This document shows positions 1 through 9,506 of a stretch of 33,554 nt of DNA, one piece after another. The position numbers and the translations under genes were made by a program. This DNA comes from a virus. Where the stretch lies: IMG/VR virus record IMGVR_UViG_3300012920_000129, positions 1-33,554 of that record. One strand, written 5' to 3'. The notes below the pieces were generated by a model. The model saw only the letters and a program-made list of their open reading frames with translations. It did no database searches and had not been told where the DNA came from. The number at the start of each line of letters is the position of its first letter. The stretch's first letter is position 1.

Positions 1-3000
1 GTTAGAAGTAGCATCATTTATGGTAAATGAAGGTACGTGGAAGGTATGGAAATCAGATACAAATTGTGCAGTATTACTAGCATATGTTCTATTAGTAACA
101 TACTCATAAGAAGATCTATTGTCAGAAGAGCTTCCTACACTGCTATCCATTCTAAATGGAGCACTTGTCGCTAGAGCTCTAGTGTAAGATCCTGTGTGGA
201 ATTTAAACTCTCCTTCAAATGGAGAAGTGTTAGTTTGATTAAATCTAAAATCACTACCACTTAAACTAGTAACACTGCCATCGTTAGTAGGACTGAATGT
301 TCCATAATGGGTTGCATTTACCACTGGGGTTAATGCCTGGACTGTAACAACACCTATACCTGTTTCACCTTGAGCGCCATCTGCACCTTGTGTTCCATTG
401 CTACCTGCAGCACCTTGCGAACCTGCACCAAAGTTAAAGCATACTGTGTACCTATCACCATTTAAAATGTTTGTTGCAGAGGTATTTGCAACATGAGTTA
501 CATCAATTTCAAAAGCGGAACCAACAAGTGCTACAACAGATGTAGGTTTGTAGACTATTTGTTGCGATCCTCCTCCACTTTCCTTAGTAAAACTTATAGT
601 AATAGAATCACTATCAATAACTTCTTGTGTAATTAAAGTTAATAAACCGCTAAATGAAATATCAAATCTAAGTTTATCTACTAAACTATAGTTAGATTGA
701 TCAATGAATATAATTCCTCCATCTAAGAAATTAAAAATTTGGGATGCACCAGCTGGAACAGTAGTTGAAGAAATAGTACATCCTACTAAGCAATTTGCGC
801 TTCCACCTGTAGTTCCTACATTGCCTTGAGCACCATCAGCACCTTGGGTGCCTATACCTGTATCACCCTGAGACCCTGCTTTACCTTGTGCGCCTTGGGG
901 GCCATTATCTCCTTGGGGACCATTACCCCCAGTGTTACCTTGAGAACCTCCATTTCCTTGGGGACCGTTATTACCTTGAGGACCATTATCTCCTTGGGCA
1001 CCGTTCCCACCCTGAGCACCGTCATCACCTTGAAGACCTGTAGTTCCTTGGGCACCATTTTGACCCTGGGTGCCTATACCTGTTCCACCTTGAGCGCCAT
1101 CATCACCTTGAGTGCCAACACCTGTTTCGCCTTGAGTACCATCTGCACCTTGGGGACCATTATTACCTTGAGTACCTGCTCCTGTATTACCCTGAGTACC
1201 TACTCCTGTTTCACCTTGAGTACCATCTGCACCTTGGGCACCGTCTGCACCTTGTATGCCTGTTCCTGTGTTACCTTGGGTACCAACACCTGTTTGGCCT
1301 TGAGTACCATCTGCACCTTGGGGACCATTGTTGCCTTGGGTACCTGCTCCTGTATTACCCTGGGTGCCTATTCCAGTATTTCCCTGGGGTCCATTTTCAC
1401 CTTGGATGCCTTGTGATCCTGCTTGTACTACATTAAAACAGACCTGGTAATCATTACCAACTACAAAATTACCACCTCCAATTGAGGGAGCAGTTCCTGT
1501 AAAGTCAATAACTGTAATCCCATCAAAACTCCCAAGTGAAGCTCCTGTAGCTTGGAAAGTTCTTGAAAAGCTAGCTCCACTAATAGTAATGGTGTAAGTA
1601 CCTGAAAGACCAGAAGTGAGGTTATTCATCATTGCAGTTGCCTCTGCATTAGTAACTAAAACACCAACACTTATTGTAATAGTATTTACACTTGCCCAAG
1701 TTTCACTATTAGCTTTAAAGACTATACCGCCGTAATCAGCAGATGTAGTACTGTACTCTGGATAAGAACATCCTTGAGTTAAACCTTGGACACCCTGAAT
1801 GCCCTGTGTTCCCTGGGCTCCGTCACTACCTTGAGTACCCGTACCTGTGTTACCTTGGGTGCCAACTCCCGTTTCACCTTGGGTACCATCTGCACCTTGG
1901 GGGCCAGTATCACCTTGGGTGCCGGTTCCAGTTGCACCTTGGGTTGCAGTTCCGGTTTGGCCTTGGGTTCCATCTGCACCTTGGGGGCCAGTATCACCTT
2001 GGGTGCCTGTTCCAGTTGTACCTTGGGTACCAACTCCTGTTTCACCTTGGGTACCATCCGCACCTTGGGGACCAGTATCACCTTGGGTGCCGGTTCCAGT
2101 TGCACCTTGGGTTGCAGTTCCGGTTTGACCTTGAGCTCCGTCTTCACCTTGAAGACCATTATTACCTTGAATGCCTATACCTGTTTCACCTTGGGTACCC
2201 ACTCCTGTTTGGCCTTGAGTACCTACTCCTGTTTGGCCTTGGGTACCATCAGCACCCTGGGTGCCATCATTACCTTGGGCACCATCATCACCTTGAGTTC
2301 CATTATTACCCTGAGCTCCGTCTTTACCTTGAAGACCATTATTACCCTGAGCTCCATCTTGGCCCTGGGTGCCAGTACCTGTTTGACCTTGGGCTCCATC
2401 TGCACCCTGGGTGCCAGAACCTGTATTACCCTGAGCTCCATCTTCACCTTGAAGACCTATACCTGTTTGGCCTTGGGCTCCATCTTCACCTTGAAGACCT
2501 ATACCTGTTTGGCCTTGGGCACCATCAGCACCTTGGGTACCTGTGCCTGTTTGACCTTGGGCTCCGTCTTCACCTTGAAGACCTATACCTGTTTGGCCTT
2601 GGGCTCCGTCTGCACCTTGGGTACCTGTGCCTGTTTGACCTTGGGCTCCATCTTGACCCTGGGTGCCTATACCTGTTTGGCCTTGGGCTCCGTCTGCACC
2701 TTGGGTACCTGTGCCTGTTTGGCCTTGAGCACCATCAGCACCTTGGGTACCTGTGCCTGTTTGACCTTGGGCTCCATCTATGCCCTGGGCTCCATCATTA
2801 CCTTGGATGCCATTATTACCTTGAGAACCTGTTATACCTTGAATGCCAGCACCAAAATTAAAACAAACTACATACGTATCGTTATTGTTATAACTAGTTC
2901 CAAAATTATTAGATAAATCTACATCAACTTCAAAACTGGTTGCACCCACAGTAGGAGCACCCAATAAATTAAAGGTTGCTTGGGTAAACCCTCCTCCAGA

Positions 3001-6000
3001 TGTTTTTGTAAACGTGATTGATACATTAGAAAAATTAGTAAAATTAATTAAGGATAATAAATTATTATAAAAATAATCAAAATGTATCACTTCTGTTTGT
3101 GTAACGTTACTAACTGTAGCTCCTCCAGAAGTTGTAAATCTAACATTATCACCACTAAATGCTGTTAAAGTAGAGGTTTTTAATGTTGCATTTTTGCAAT
3201 TATCACTAAGACCTTGTACACCTTGAGTGCCTTGGGCACCATCTGCACCTTGAGTTCCTGCTCCAGTATTACCTTGGGTACCATCTTGACCCTGAGTTCC
3301 ATTATTTCCTTGGGCACCTTCTGCACCTTGAGCACCTGTACCTGTTTGACCTTGAGTACCGGTACCAGTTTGACCTTGGGTACCATCTATACCTTGAGCA
3401 CCGTCTTGGCCTTGTGTGCCATCTTCACCTTGGGGTCCTTGGCTTCCAAACCCTTCGGCACCATCTACACCTTGGGCACCTTGGGCACCATCTTGACCTT
3501 GAGAACCATCTGCACCCTGGCCAGCATTAGTACCACTAGTACCTTGGGCACCATCATCACCTTGAATACCATTTTCACCTTGGGCACCATCTTGGCCTTG
3601 GGTACCATCAGCACCCTGAGTGCCGTCTGTACCTTGGGTACCATCTGCACCTTGAGTGCCGTCTGCACCCTGAGTACCGTCTGCACCTTGGGTACCATCT
3701 GCACCTTGAGTGCCGTCTGCACCTTGAGTGCCGTCTGCACCTTGAGGACCATCAGCACCTTGAGCACCAAACCCAGCTTCGCCCTGGGGGCCATCAGCAC
3801 CTTGGGTACCTGTTCCGGTTTCACCTTGAGTCCCTACTCCAGTGCCACCTTGAGTACCGTCAGCACCTTGAGTACCATCTATACCTTGAGCACCATCTTG
3901 ACCTTGGGTACCATCATCACCTTGAGTTCCATTATTACCTTGAGCACCATCTTTACCCTGAAGACCATTTTCACCCTGGGTTCCATCAGCACCTTGGGTA
4001 CCATCTGCACCTTGGGATCCATCTGTACCTTGGGACCCATCTTGACCTTGAAGTCCGTTTTCACCCTGGGTTCCATTAGCACCTTGGGTACCATCAGCGC
4101 CTTGAGTACCATCTGTACCCTGAGACCCATCTTGACCTTGGAGGCCATTTTCACCCTGGGTTCCATTAGCACCTTGGGCTCCTTCTATACCTTGAGCACC
4201 ATCATCTCCATTAGTTCCTTGAGAGCCTTCTGCACCTTGAGTACCCGTACCTGTTTGACCCTGAGCTCCATCTGCACCTTGGGTTCCTGCTCCTACTATA
4301 GTAATACATAATTCATAATCATCATTTACACTAAAATTAGTTCCGCTTCCTCCTGTGATTGGGGTAGCGTCAAATTTAGCTACAGCATTACCATCTACGG
4401 TAGCTATAGCAAAACTAGTAAGTGTAAATGATTTTGCAAACCCACCTGAAAGTTTTTCAATACTAAGGGTTACTGTAGAAGGATTTGTACCAGATAAAGT
4501 ATTACCTGCAGCTACTAATGATGAATTAGAAACATACTGGAATATATTAAAGTAAATTTCGGCAACACTTGCTGCTGCTGATACATCACTTGAAAAATTA
4601 GAAGAAAATCCTAATAAATCTGAAGTAGCTGATTTATAAGTCCACTTACTACATCCATTTTCTAATCCCTGAGTTCCTTGAACTCCTTGTATGCCCTGAG
4701 TTCCTTGAGGACCATTATTTCCTTGAGGACCATTATTACCTTGGATACCTGTTCCAGTTTGACCTTGGGTGCCTACTCCAGTTTCACCTTGAGTACCATC
4801 AGCACCTTGAGTGCCATCACCTCCTTGAGCACCGTCATTACCCTGTGTGCCATTTTGGCCCTGGGCGCCGTCTGCACCTTGGGTACCGTCGGCACCTTGA
4901 GTACCATCACCTCCTTGAGCACCGTCATTACCCTGTGTGCCATTTTGGCCCTGAGTACCATCAGCACCCTGAGTACCGTCTGCACCTTGAGTGCCGTCTC
5001 CACCTTGGGCACCATCATTTCCTTGAGTTCCATTTTGGCCCTGGGCACCATCAGCACCTTGAGTACCATCAGCACCTTGGGAGCCATCCCCACCTTGAGC
5101 ACCATCATTACCCTGTGTACCATTTTGACCTTGAGCACCGTCTGCACCTTGGGTACCATCTGCTCCTTGGGCGCCATCGTTACCCTGGGCACCATCATCA
5201 CCTTGGGTACCTGTACCAGTTTGACCCTGGGCACCATCCTGACCTTGGGAACCATCTTGACCTTGAATACCTACTCCAGTTTGTCCTTGAGCACCGTCTG
5301 CACCTTGGGTACCATCTGCTCCTTGGGCGCCATCTTGACCTTGAGTACCATCCCCACCTTGGGCACCGTCATTACCTTGGGTTCCGTTTTGACCTTGAGC
5401 TCCATCAGCTCCCTGAGTACCATCTGCACCTTGAGTGCCATCACCTCCTTGGGCACCGTCATTACCTTGTGCACCATCCTGACCTTGGGCGCCATCAGCA
5501 CCCTGAGTACCGTCGGCACCTTGAGTACCATCACCTCCTTGGGCACCGTCAGTGCCTTGGGTTCCGTTTTGACCCTGGGCGCCGTCTGCACCTTGGGTAC
5601 CATCTGCTCCTTGAGCACCGTTATCACCTTGAGTACCATCTGCACCTTGTGCGGCATTAGCACCTTGGGTACCATCTTGACCTTGGGCTCCTGTGTTGCC
5701 CTGGGTACCTGCTCCTGTATTTCCTTGAGCACCATCTGCACCTTGAGATCCTATTCCAGTTTGCCCCTGAGTACCATCTGCACCTTGGGCTCCTCCATTA
5801 CCCTGGGCGCCGTCTGCACCTTGGGCACCATTTTGACCTTGGGTTCCGTTTTGACCTTGGGGACCATTATTACCTTGAGCACCATCAGCACCTTGGGTAC
5901 CTGCTCCAGTATTACCTTGAGCGCCATCTGCACCTTGGGCTCCTATTCCTACTCCCCCTTGAGCACCATCTGCACCTTGGGGACCATCACCTCCCTGAGC

Positions 6001-7713
6001 ACCATTTTGGCCCTGTGTACCGTTCCCACCTTGGGCACCGTCTGCACCTTGAGCACCGTTATTACCTTGAGTACCATCTTGACCTTGAACTCCTGAACCA
6101 CCTTGTGTTCCATTATCACCATCAGAACCTTGGGTGCCATTCTGGCCTTGGGTTCCGTTTTGACCTTGAGCACCGTCTGCACCTTGAGCACCGTTATTAC
6201 CTTGAAGTCCTACCCCTGTTTCACCTTGTCCCCCATTCTGACCTTGAGAACCTCCTTCACCTTGGGGACCTGATCCCCCTTGGGGGCCCTCAAGTCCTTG
6301 AATTCCTTGTAAACCCGCACCTGTTGGACCTTGTGAGCCAGGCCCCCCATCACTTCCTTGAAGTCCTACCCCAGTAGCACCGGTTTCACCTTGGCTTCCA
6401 TCTGCACCTTGAGCTCCATCGCTACCTTGGGCACCAGTATTGCCTTGAGGACCGGTTTCCCCTTGAGTTCCTGTTTCACCCTGACCAGCATTAGTACCAC
6501 TAATACCCTGGCCTCCTTGTGCACCATCTCCTCCCTGAGGTCCTGTATCACCTTGAGTACCAGTTGCACCTTGACCTGCATTAGTACCATCTGTACCTTG
6601 AGCTCCTGTATCACCTTGGGGACCGTTAGCACCCTGTGCTCCTTCAAAGCTACCAGTGTACATTAATCGGCCAGTTGAAGGTTGTCTTACTACAATTTCG
6701 TAATCTTCATTTGGAGCCCCACCTACAGATCCATGTTCTGGGATGTTTGGGAATTCAATCCTAGACCCAGAAGCTTCAAAATGGTTGGGGACAAATACTT
6801 CTCCAAATGTAGATCCTATATAAACTTCTGAAGATTGGGTACCAAAATATATAGTACCAACTTCAGAATTTAAAAGTTCAAAATCTTTATTTCGATCATC
6901 TAAACCGTGGTCTATATAATTAAAAGTGTTGCCTCCTTTAAACCCTTCTCCTTTAAAGAAAAGAATTTTACCATTTCTAATAGAAGCATTATTTTCTAAT
7001 GTTATAGAACCAGAGACCCCACCACTGTCTAAAGTTAAAGATTTTCCAAATAAAAATGATGATGCTGAAATATACTCATTAGATTTAATATGACTATATG
7101 CATGTATAAAGTTGTTTACAGTAAATGATTCATTATGTACCGAACCACCATCTGCTATAAACAATTTATCAGGACCATTTTCTTCGGTTCTAATTTTTAT
7201 ACTTCCTTCTTTATTAAGTATCCCTGTATGAGGGTAACCTTCAAAGGTGTAAACTGGGAGAGTAGTAACACTCCCCGAAAGAGCAGAACCTACAAATCTT
7301 CTAGCTTCTACATCTTTAGAGGCAGTAACAAATGCTCCTGAAATAATAAATGCTTCTATATCACCACTAGCAGAAAGAGCAACAGCAGCACTAGAAGTAA
7401 TCCCAATAGAAGCTGAAGAGCCTACAGTTAAAGTTTGTTGTAAATTTTGTTCTCCTATAGGAGCCGCACTAGCACTTTTTAATACAAGGTCACTATCTGT
7501 AATACCATCTCTAAACCAATATTCTACCGATTCGTTAGGAGCTGGGCTATCACTACCTGTTACAACAACAGTTAAACCTCTATGCCTGAAGTTTTGATCT
7601 ATAGATTGGACGGCATCAGCGCTAGAACTAAAAGGACCTATCCTTCTGTCTAATGCCGTAGGACCATTAAGGTTAAATCCTACCTGTATTTCAATACCTC
7701 CTGTTATAGACAT
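1..7713 (-). CDS. Giant collagen-like phage fibre protein (C-terminus beyond window)
   Basis: I read this frame without a stop from ATG at 7713 to position 1, so at least 2571 residues are visible and the C-terminus lies outside the window. Residues 1-357 are a non-collagenous head. Five Gly-X-Y blocks follow (about 658, 361, 357, 205 and 26 residues), separated by four related beta-rich modules of about 120 residues. The triplets are Gln-, Asp-, Asn- and Thr-rich (GAQGAD, GTQGNN type) with few prolines. The start overlaps the stop of the upstream gene (TAATG). Its place at the end of the baseplate operon and its likely trimeric triple helices suggest a long side fibre or virion surface fibre. 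Collagen-like phage fibres are known; this size and modular layout are unusual. The exact role and the receptor cannot be read from the sequence. Confidence 0.9.
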   Translation of the reverse strand, partial: MSITGGIEIQVGFNLNGPTALDRRIGPFSSSADAVQSIDQNFRHRGLTVVVTGSDSPAPNESVEYWFRDGITDSDLVLKSASAAPIGEQNLQQTLTVGSSASIGITSSAAVALSASGDIEAFIISGAFVTASKDVEARRFVGSALSGSVTTLPVYTFEGYPHTGILNKEGSIKIRTEENGPDKLFIADGGSVHNESFTVNNFIHAYSHIKSNEYISASSFLFGKSLTLDSGGVSGSITLENNASIRNGKILFFKGEGFKGGNTFNYIDHGLDDRNKDFELLNSEVGTIYFGTQSSEVYIGSTFGEVFVPNHFEASGSRIEFPNIPEHGSVGGAPNEDYEIVVRQPSTGRLMYTGSFEGAQGANGPQGDTGAQGTDGTNAGQGATGTQGDTGPQGGDGAQGGQGISGTNAGQGETGTQGETGPQGNTGAQGSDGAQGADGSQGETGATGVGLQGSDGGPGSQGPTGAGLQGIQGLEGPQGGSGPQGEGGSQGQNGGQGETGVGLQGNNGAQGADGAQGQNGTQGQNGTQGSDGDNGTQGGSGVQGQDGTQGNNGAQGADGAQGGNGTQGQNGAQGGDGPQGADGAQGGVGIGAQGADGAQGNTGAGTQGADGAQGNNGPQGQNGTQGQNGAQGADGAQGNGGAQGADGTQGQTGIGSQGADGAQGNTGAGTQGNTGAQGQDGTQGANAAQGADGTQGDNGAQGADGTQGADGAQGQNGTQGTDGAQGGDGTQGADGTQGADGAQGQDGAQGNDGAQGGDGTQGADGTQGADGAQGQNGTQGNDGAQGGDGTQGQDGAQGADGTQGADGAQGQTGVGIQGQDGSQGQDGAQGQTGTGTQGDDGAQGNDGAQGADGTQGADGAQGQNGTQGNDGAQGGDGSQGADGTQGADGAQGQNGTQGNDGAQGGDGTQGADGTQGADGTQGQNGTQGNDGAQGGDGTQGADGTQGADGAQGQNGTQGNDGAQGGDGTQGADGTQGETGVGTQGQTGTGIQGNNGPQGNNGPQGTQGIQGVQGTQGLENGCSKWTYKSATSDLLGFSSNFSSDVSAAASVAEIYFNIFQYVSNSSLVAAGNTLSGTNPSTVTLSIEKLSGGFAKSFTLTSFAIATVDGNAVAKFDATPITGGSGTNFSVNDDYELCITIVGAGTQGADGAQGQTGTGTQGAEGSQGTNGDDGAQGIEGAQGANGTQGENGLQGQDGSQGTDGTQGADGTQGANGTQGENGLQGQDGSQGTDGSQGADGTQGADGTQGENGLQGKDGAQGNNGTQGDDGTQGQDGAQGIDGTQGADGTQGGTGVGTQGETGTGTQGADGPQGEAGFGAQGADGPQGADGTQGADGTQGADGTQGADGTQGADGTQGADGTQGTDGTQGADGTQGQDGAQGENGIQGDDGAQGTSGTNAGQGADGSQGQDGAQGAQGVDGAEGFGSQGPQGEDGTQGQDGAQGIDGTQGQTGTGTQGQTGTGAQGAEGAQGNNGTQGQDGTQGNTGAGTQGADGAQGTQGVQGLSDNCKNATLKTSTLTAFSGDNVRFTTSGGATVSNVTQTEVIHFDYFYNNLLSLINFTNFSNVSITFTKTSGGGFTQATFNLLGAPTVGATSFEVDVDLSNNFGTSYNNNDTYVVCFNFGAGIQGITGSQGNNGIQGNDGAQGIDGAQGQTGTGTQGADGAQGQTGTGTQGADGAQGQTGIGTQGQDGAQGQTGTGTQGADGAQGQTGIGLQGEDGAQGQTGTGTQGADGAQGQTGIGLQGEDGAQGQTGIGLQGEDGAQGNTGSGTQGADGAQGQTGTGTQGQDGAQGNNGLQGKDGAQGNNGTQGDDGAQGNDGTQGADGTQGQTGVGTQGQTGVGTQGETGIGIQGNNGLQGEDGAQGQTGTATQGATGTGTQGDTGPQGADGTQGETGVGTQGTTGTGTQGDTGPQGADGTQGQTGTATQGATGTGTQGDTGPQGADGTQGETGVGTQGNTGTGTQGSDGAQGTQGIQGVQGLTQGCSYPEYSTTSADYGGIVFKANSETWASVNTITISVGVLVTNAEATAMMNNLTSGLSGTYTITISGASFSRTFQATGASLGSFDGITVIDFTGTAPSIGGGNFVVGNDYQVCFNVVQAGSQGIQGENGPQGNTGIGTQGNTGAGTQGNNGPQGADGTQGQTGVGTQGNTGTGIQGADGAQGADGTQGETGVGTQGNTGAGTQGNNGPQGADGTQGETGVGTQGDDGAQGGTGIGTQGQNGAQGTTGLQGDDGAQGGNGAQGDNGPQGNNGPQGNGGSQGNTGGNGPQGDNGPQGAQGKAGSQGDTGIGTQGADGAQGNVGTTGGSANCLVGCTISSTTVPAGASQIFNFLDGGIIFIDQSNYSLVDKLRFDISFSGLLTLITQEVIDSDSITISFTKESGGGSQQIVYKPTSVVALVGSAFEIDVTHVANTSATNILNGDRYTVCFNFGAGSQGAAGSNGTQGADGAQGETGIGVVTVQALTPVVNATHYGTFSPTNDGSVTSLSGSDFRFNQTNTSPFEGEFKFHTGSYTRALATSAPFRMDSSVGSSSDNRSSYEYVTNRTYASNTAQFVSDFHTFHVPSFTINDATSN
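352..429 (-). repeat. Collagen-like block 5 (about 26 residues)
   Basis: Short Gly-X-Y stretch (GAGSQGAAGSNGTQG and on to GETGIG) that leads into a non-collagenous region from 351 to the window edge. Confidence 0.88.
430..804 (-). other. Cys-bracketed beta module D between collagen blocks
   Basis: About 125 residues. It begins SANCLVGC and ends GDRYTVCFNFGAG. It is followed by a short fifth collagen block and a different C-terminal region. Confidence 0.75.
805..1419 (-). repeat. Collagen-like block 4 (about 205 residues)
   Basis: Gly-X-Y triplets of the GTQGAD/GPQGNN type with several G-V-G or G-I-G breaks. It begins after module C (QAGSQG) and ends at GTTGGSANC. Confidence 0.92.
1420..1782 (-). 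other. Cys-bracketed beta module C between collagen blocks
   Basis: About 121 residues. It starts LTQGCSYPEY and ends GNDYQVCFNVVQAG. It is the most divergent of the four modules in its first half, but the closing N-D-Y-x-V-C-F-N signature is kept. Confidence 0.72.
1783..2853 (-). repeat. Collagen-like block 3 with regular 14-residue phasing
   Basis: About 357 residues. Much of it consists of a 14-residue unit GAQGQTGTGTQGAD, that is four Gly-X-Y triplets plus one Gly-X, so a one-residue interruption (G-T-G or G-I-G) recurs at almost constant spacing. The DNA period is 42 nt. Confidence 0.92.
2854..3210 (-). other. Cys-bracketed beta module B between collagen blocks
   Basis: About 119 residues. 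It starts LSDNCKNA after collagen and ends NDTYVVCFNFGAG before collagen. It shares SITFTKTSGGGFTQ with module D (SITISFTKESGGGSQQ) and the terminal Y-x-V-C-F-N-F-G-A-G with module D, so B and D are the closest pair. Confidence 0.75.
3211..4293 (-). repeat. Collagen-like block 2 (about 361 residues)
   Basis: Gly-X-Y triplets, mostly of the GxQGxD/N/T hexapeptide type, with occasional Gly-X-Gly breaks. It lies between modules A and B of the giant fibre. Confidence 0.93.
4294..4668 (-). other. Cys-bracketed beta module A between collagen blocks
   Basis: About 125 residues with Ser/Thr/Val-rich beta-type sequence. A Cys sits right after the preceding collagen block (LENGCSKW) and a second lies just before the next one (DDYELCITIVGAG). 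It aligns by eye with the three later modules, mainly over the C-terminal 70 residues (SGGF, then N-D-x-Y-x-x-C). Confidence 0.75.
4669..6642 (-). repeat. Collagen-like block 1 (about 658 residues)
   Basis: Continuous Gly-X-Y triplets with Gln in most alternate Y positions, giving an 18-nt period at DNA level (plus strand ACCTTG steps). There are a few interruptions such as GTNAGQG. It begins just after the motif YTGSFEG and ends at QGLENGC. Confidence 0.93.
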
Positions 7714-9503
7714 TATATGAAGTTAAATTTATAGCTTTGATTAGTTTGGGTAGTCACATTGTTTGATTTATAAATATTATAAGAAACGTCGATCTGTCCA
7801 TCACCACCCCAGTTGTATTCTGAACCACTTAGATTAACTGTGGTTTTAGTAAAGTCACCAGTTACATTAAAATCATTACCATCAAAAATTGAAACTAGAT
7901 CTGAATATCTGTTAGGGTACACAAAATATAAAAATTCTACATTAGCATTAAAAGTAAATGTTTTATTAGATTTAGATGTAACTACTTTAGTAAAATTACT
8001 AGAAAATAATTCAAATTCACTTCCAGTTGCGGCTGAAAGGTCTATATTGCTGGCTCCGTGGTACATAGGGTATACATATTTTGTGGTAAAAGAATCGTCT
8101 AAACTTGTGCCTTCTGCATTATCTCCATTTACGCGAAATGTTACAGTACGAGAATTACTTCCCGCTATAGTAGTAGGATCAACACGTGCTACTCTAGTTC
8201 CACCCACAGATTGTTGATTTGTTCCTCCTCCATGTGTAACCCCAATAGAAAAGTTATCAAGTGATGAATTAAGCATTACAACTTCTCCATTTGATGGGAC
8301 TCCACCATCACTGTCAGGGGTAATAGTATATTCATAGGTATCAAATATATATGATTGGCTAACTTCACTAAAACTACTAACTGTAACATTAGTGCTACCT
8401 ATTTTAAGGCCTCTTCCCCCAGTTTGGTCAAATAATAATGTACTACTAATATATTCTATTAATATATTTCTAAGTACTTCTTCTAAAGTAGTTCCAGCTA
8501 CAAAAGTTTCATTATTGTCTACACCACCAACACTATCGTTAAGTACTGAAGTAAGATTTTGAGTTAAAACAGCTTCAAAGGCTGCACTACTAGTATAGAA
8601 GAATTGTCCGGATCCAGTATCAACTACTACTATATTATTAACACCATCTGATAAGGATACTGAGGCAAATAGTTGGTTGCTAGATGAGACAACGCTCGCT
8701 GTAATAGCACCAGATGCTAGTATGTCACCAGCTACTATATCGTTTATGATAAGATTTCCACTACCACTTAGGGCAACGGCCGCACTTGAAGTCATAGCAA
8801 TTGTAGTAGAGGATCCTACACTCATCACATCCTGTAAAGGATAAACATCTGCTATAGGAGAAACTTCAACACATATTCTTTCGTCTTGAACAAAAGGTTC
8901 ATTTGAAGTAGCTACTACAGTAGTTAAACTGTTGTTATCGGGGGTTGCTACTATAGAAGTAGCCCCTATAATTACTTGGTTTCCATAAGCTATATCTCCA
9001 TTAGTATAATTAGGGTATGGGGTTGTAACTGTTTGGGTGTTATATCTAAATTCTACAGTATTATTTAATGAAGTAAGAATTATAGAACCACTGCCCTCAT
9101 TTTGTGTTAGATATCCAAAAAGAGCAGTCCCTGCATATGATTGAGTATTTATTAATAGATAAACAGTCTCATCCACTTTATCAGTTGGCATTCTATGATT
9201 CGCAGAACTAAAAGCTCGTGATTGAGAATCCACAAAAGTTATAAACCCTGGATCACTGTATGCCAATGTATCTCCACCCCCCCATCCTGGTATTGCCTCA
9301 GAGGGACCTAATCCTTTACTTAAGTTAAAATAATAGTCAAAGCATACTCTGTCATCGTATCTGTAGCAAACATCTCCAGATGATACATCATAGTGTAAAA
9401 AAGGTCGATTAACAAAATCAGCAGGGCACTGATCAGCATTTAAGTTGATTGTACCTACTATACTTTGAGTAAAGTTCCCATCTATTGCAAATCGTTGAGC
9501 CAT
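7713..9503 (-). CDS. Phage structural protein, probable baseplate-fibre linker
   Basis: 596 residues starting MAQRFAIDG. It follows the upstream stop by 3 nt (TAA-AAT-ATG) and ends in a TAATG overlap with the giant collagen gene, so the two are probably translationally coupled. The N-terminal part has a cysteine-rich patch (GDVCYRYDDRVCFDYY). The middle carries a segment shared with other fibre genes here (LFASVSLSDG, then VVVDTGSGQFFYTSS). It is followed by NETFVAGTTLEEVLRNIL, a motif that, from memory, is common in virion proteins of marine phages. The C-terminal half is beta-rich with many Ser, Thr and Asn. No enzyme motif is visible. Context suggests a baseplate protein that helps attach the fibre encoded next; this is inferred from position. 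Confidence 0.8.
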   Translation of the reverse strand: MAQRFAIDGNFTQSIVGTINLNADQCPADFVNRPFLHYDVSSGDVCYRYDDRVCFDYYFNLSKGLGPSEAIPGWGGGDTLAYSDPGFITFVDSQSRAFSSANHRMPTDKVDETVYLLINTQSYAGTALFGYLTQNEGSGSIILTSLNNTVEFRYNTQTVTTPYPNYTNGDIAYGNQVIIGATSIVATPDNNSLTTVVATSNEPFVQDERICVEVSPIADVYPLQDVMSVGSSTTIAMTSSAAVALSGSGNLIINDIVAGDILASGAITASVVSSSNQLFASVSLSDGVNNIVVVDTGSGQFFYTSSAAFEAVLTQNLTSVLNDSVGGVDNNETFVAGTTLEEVLRNILIEYISSTLLFDQTGGRGLKIGSTNVTVSSFSEVSQSYIFDTYEYTITPDSDGGVPSNGEVVMLNSSLDNFSIGVTHGGGTNQQSVGGTRVARVDPTTIAGSNSRTVTFRVNGDNAEGTSLDDSFTTKYVYPMYHGASNIDLSAATGSEFELFSSNFTKVVTSKSNKTFTFNANVEFLYFVYPNRYSDLVSIFDGNDFNVTGDFTKTTVNLSGSEYNWGGDGQIDVSYNIYKSNNVTTQTNQSYKFNFI

Positions 9504-9506
9504 ATT

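Noticed and set aside
826-6666. Long plus-strand frames rich in Leu-Gly-Thr (for example 1786-2916, 3214-4311, 4678-6096) and minus-strand frames rich in Val-Pro-Lys
   Set aside because: These are other-frame readings of the 18-nt collagen repeat, whose sequence happens to avoid stops. The Gly-X-Y frame is continuous from 7713 and explains the region.
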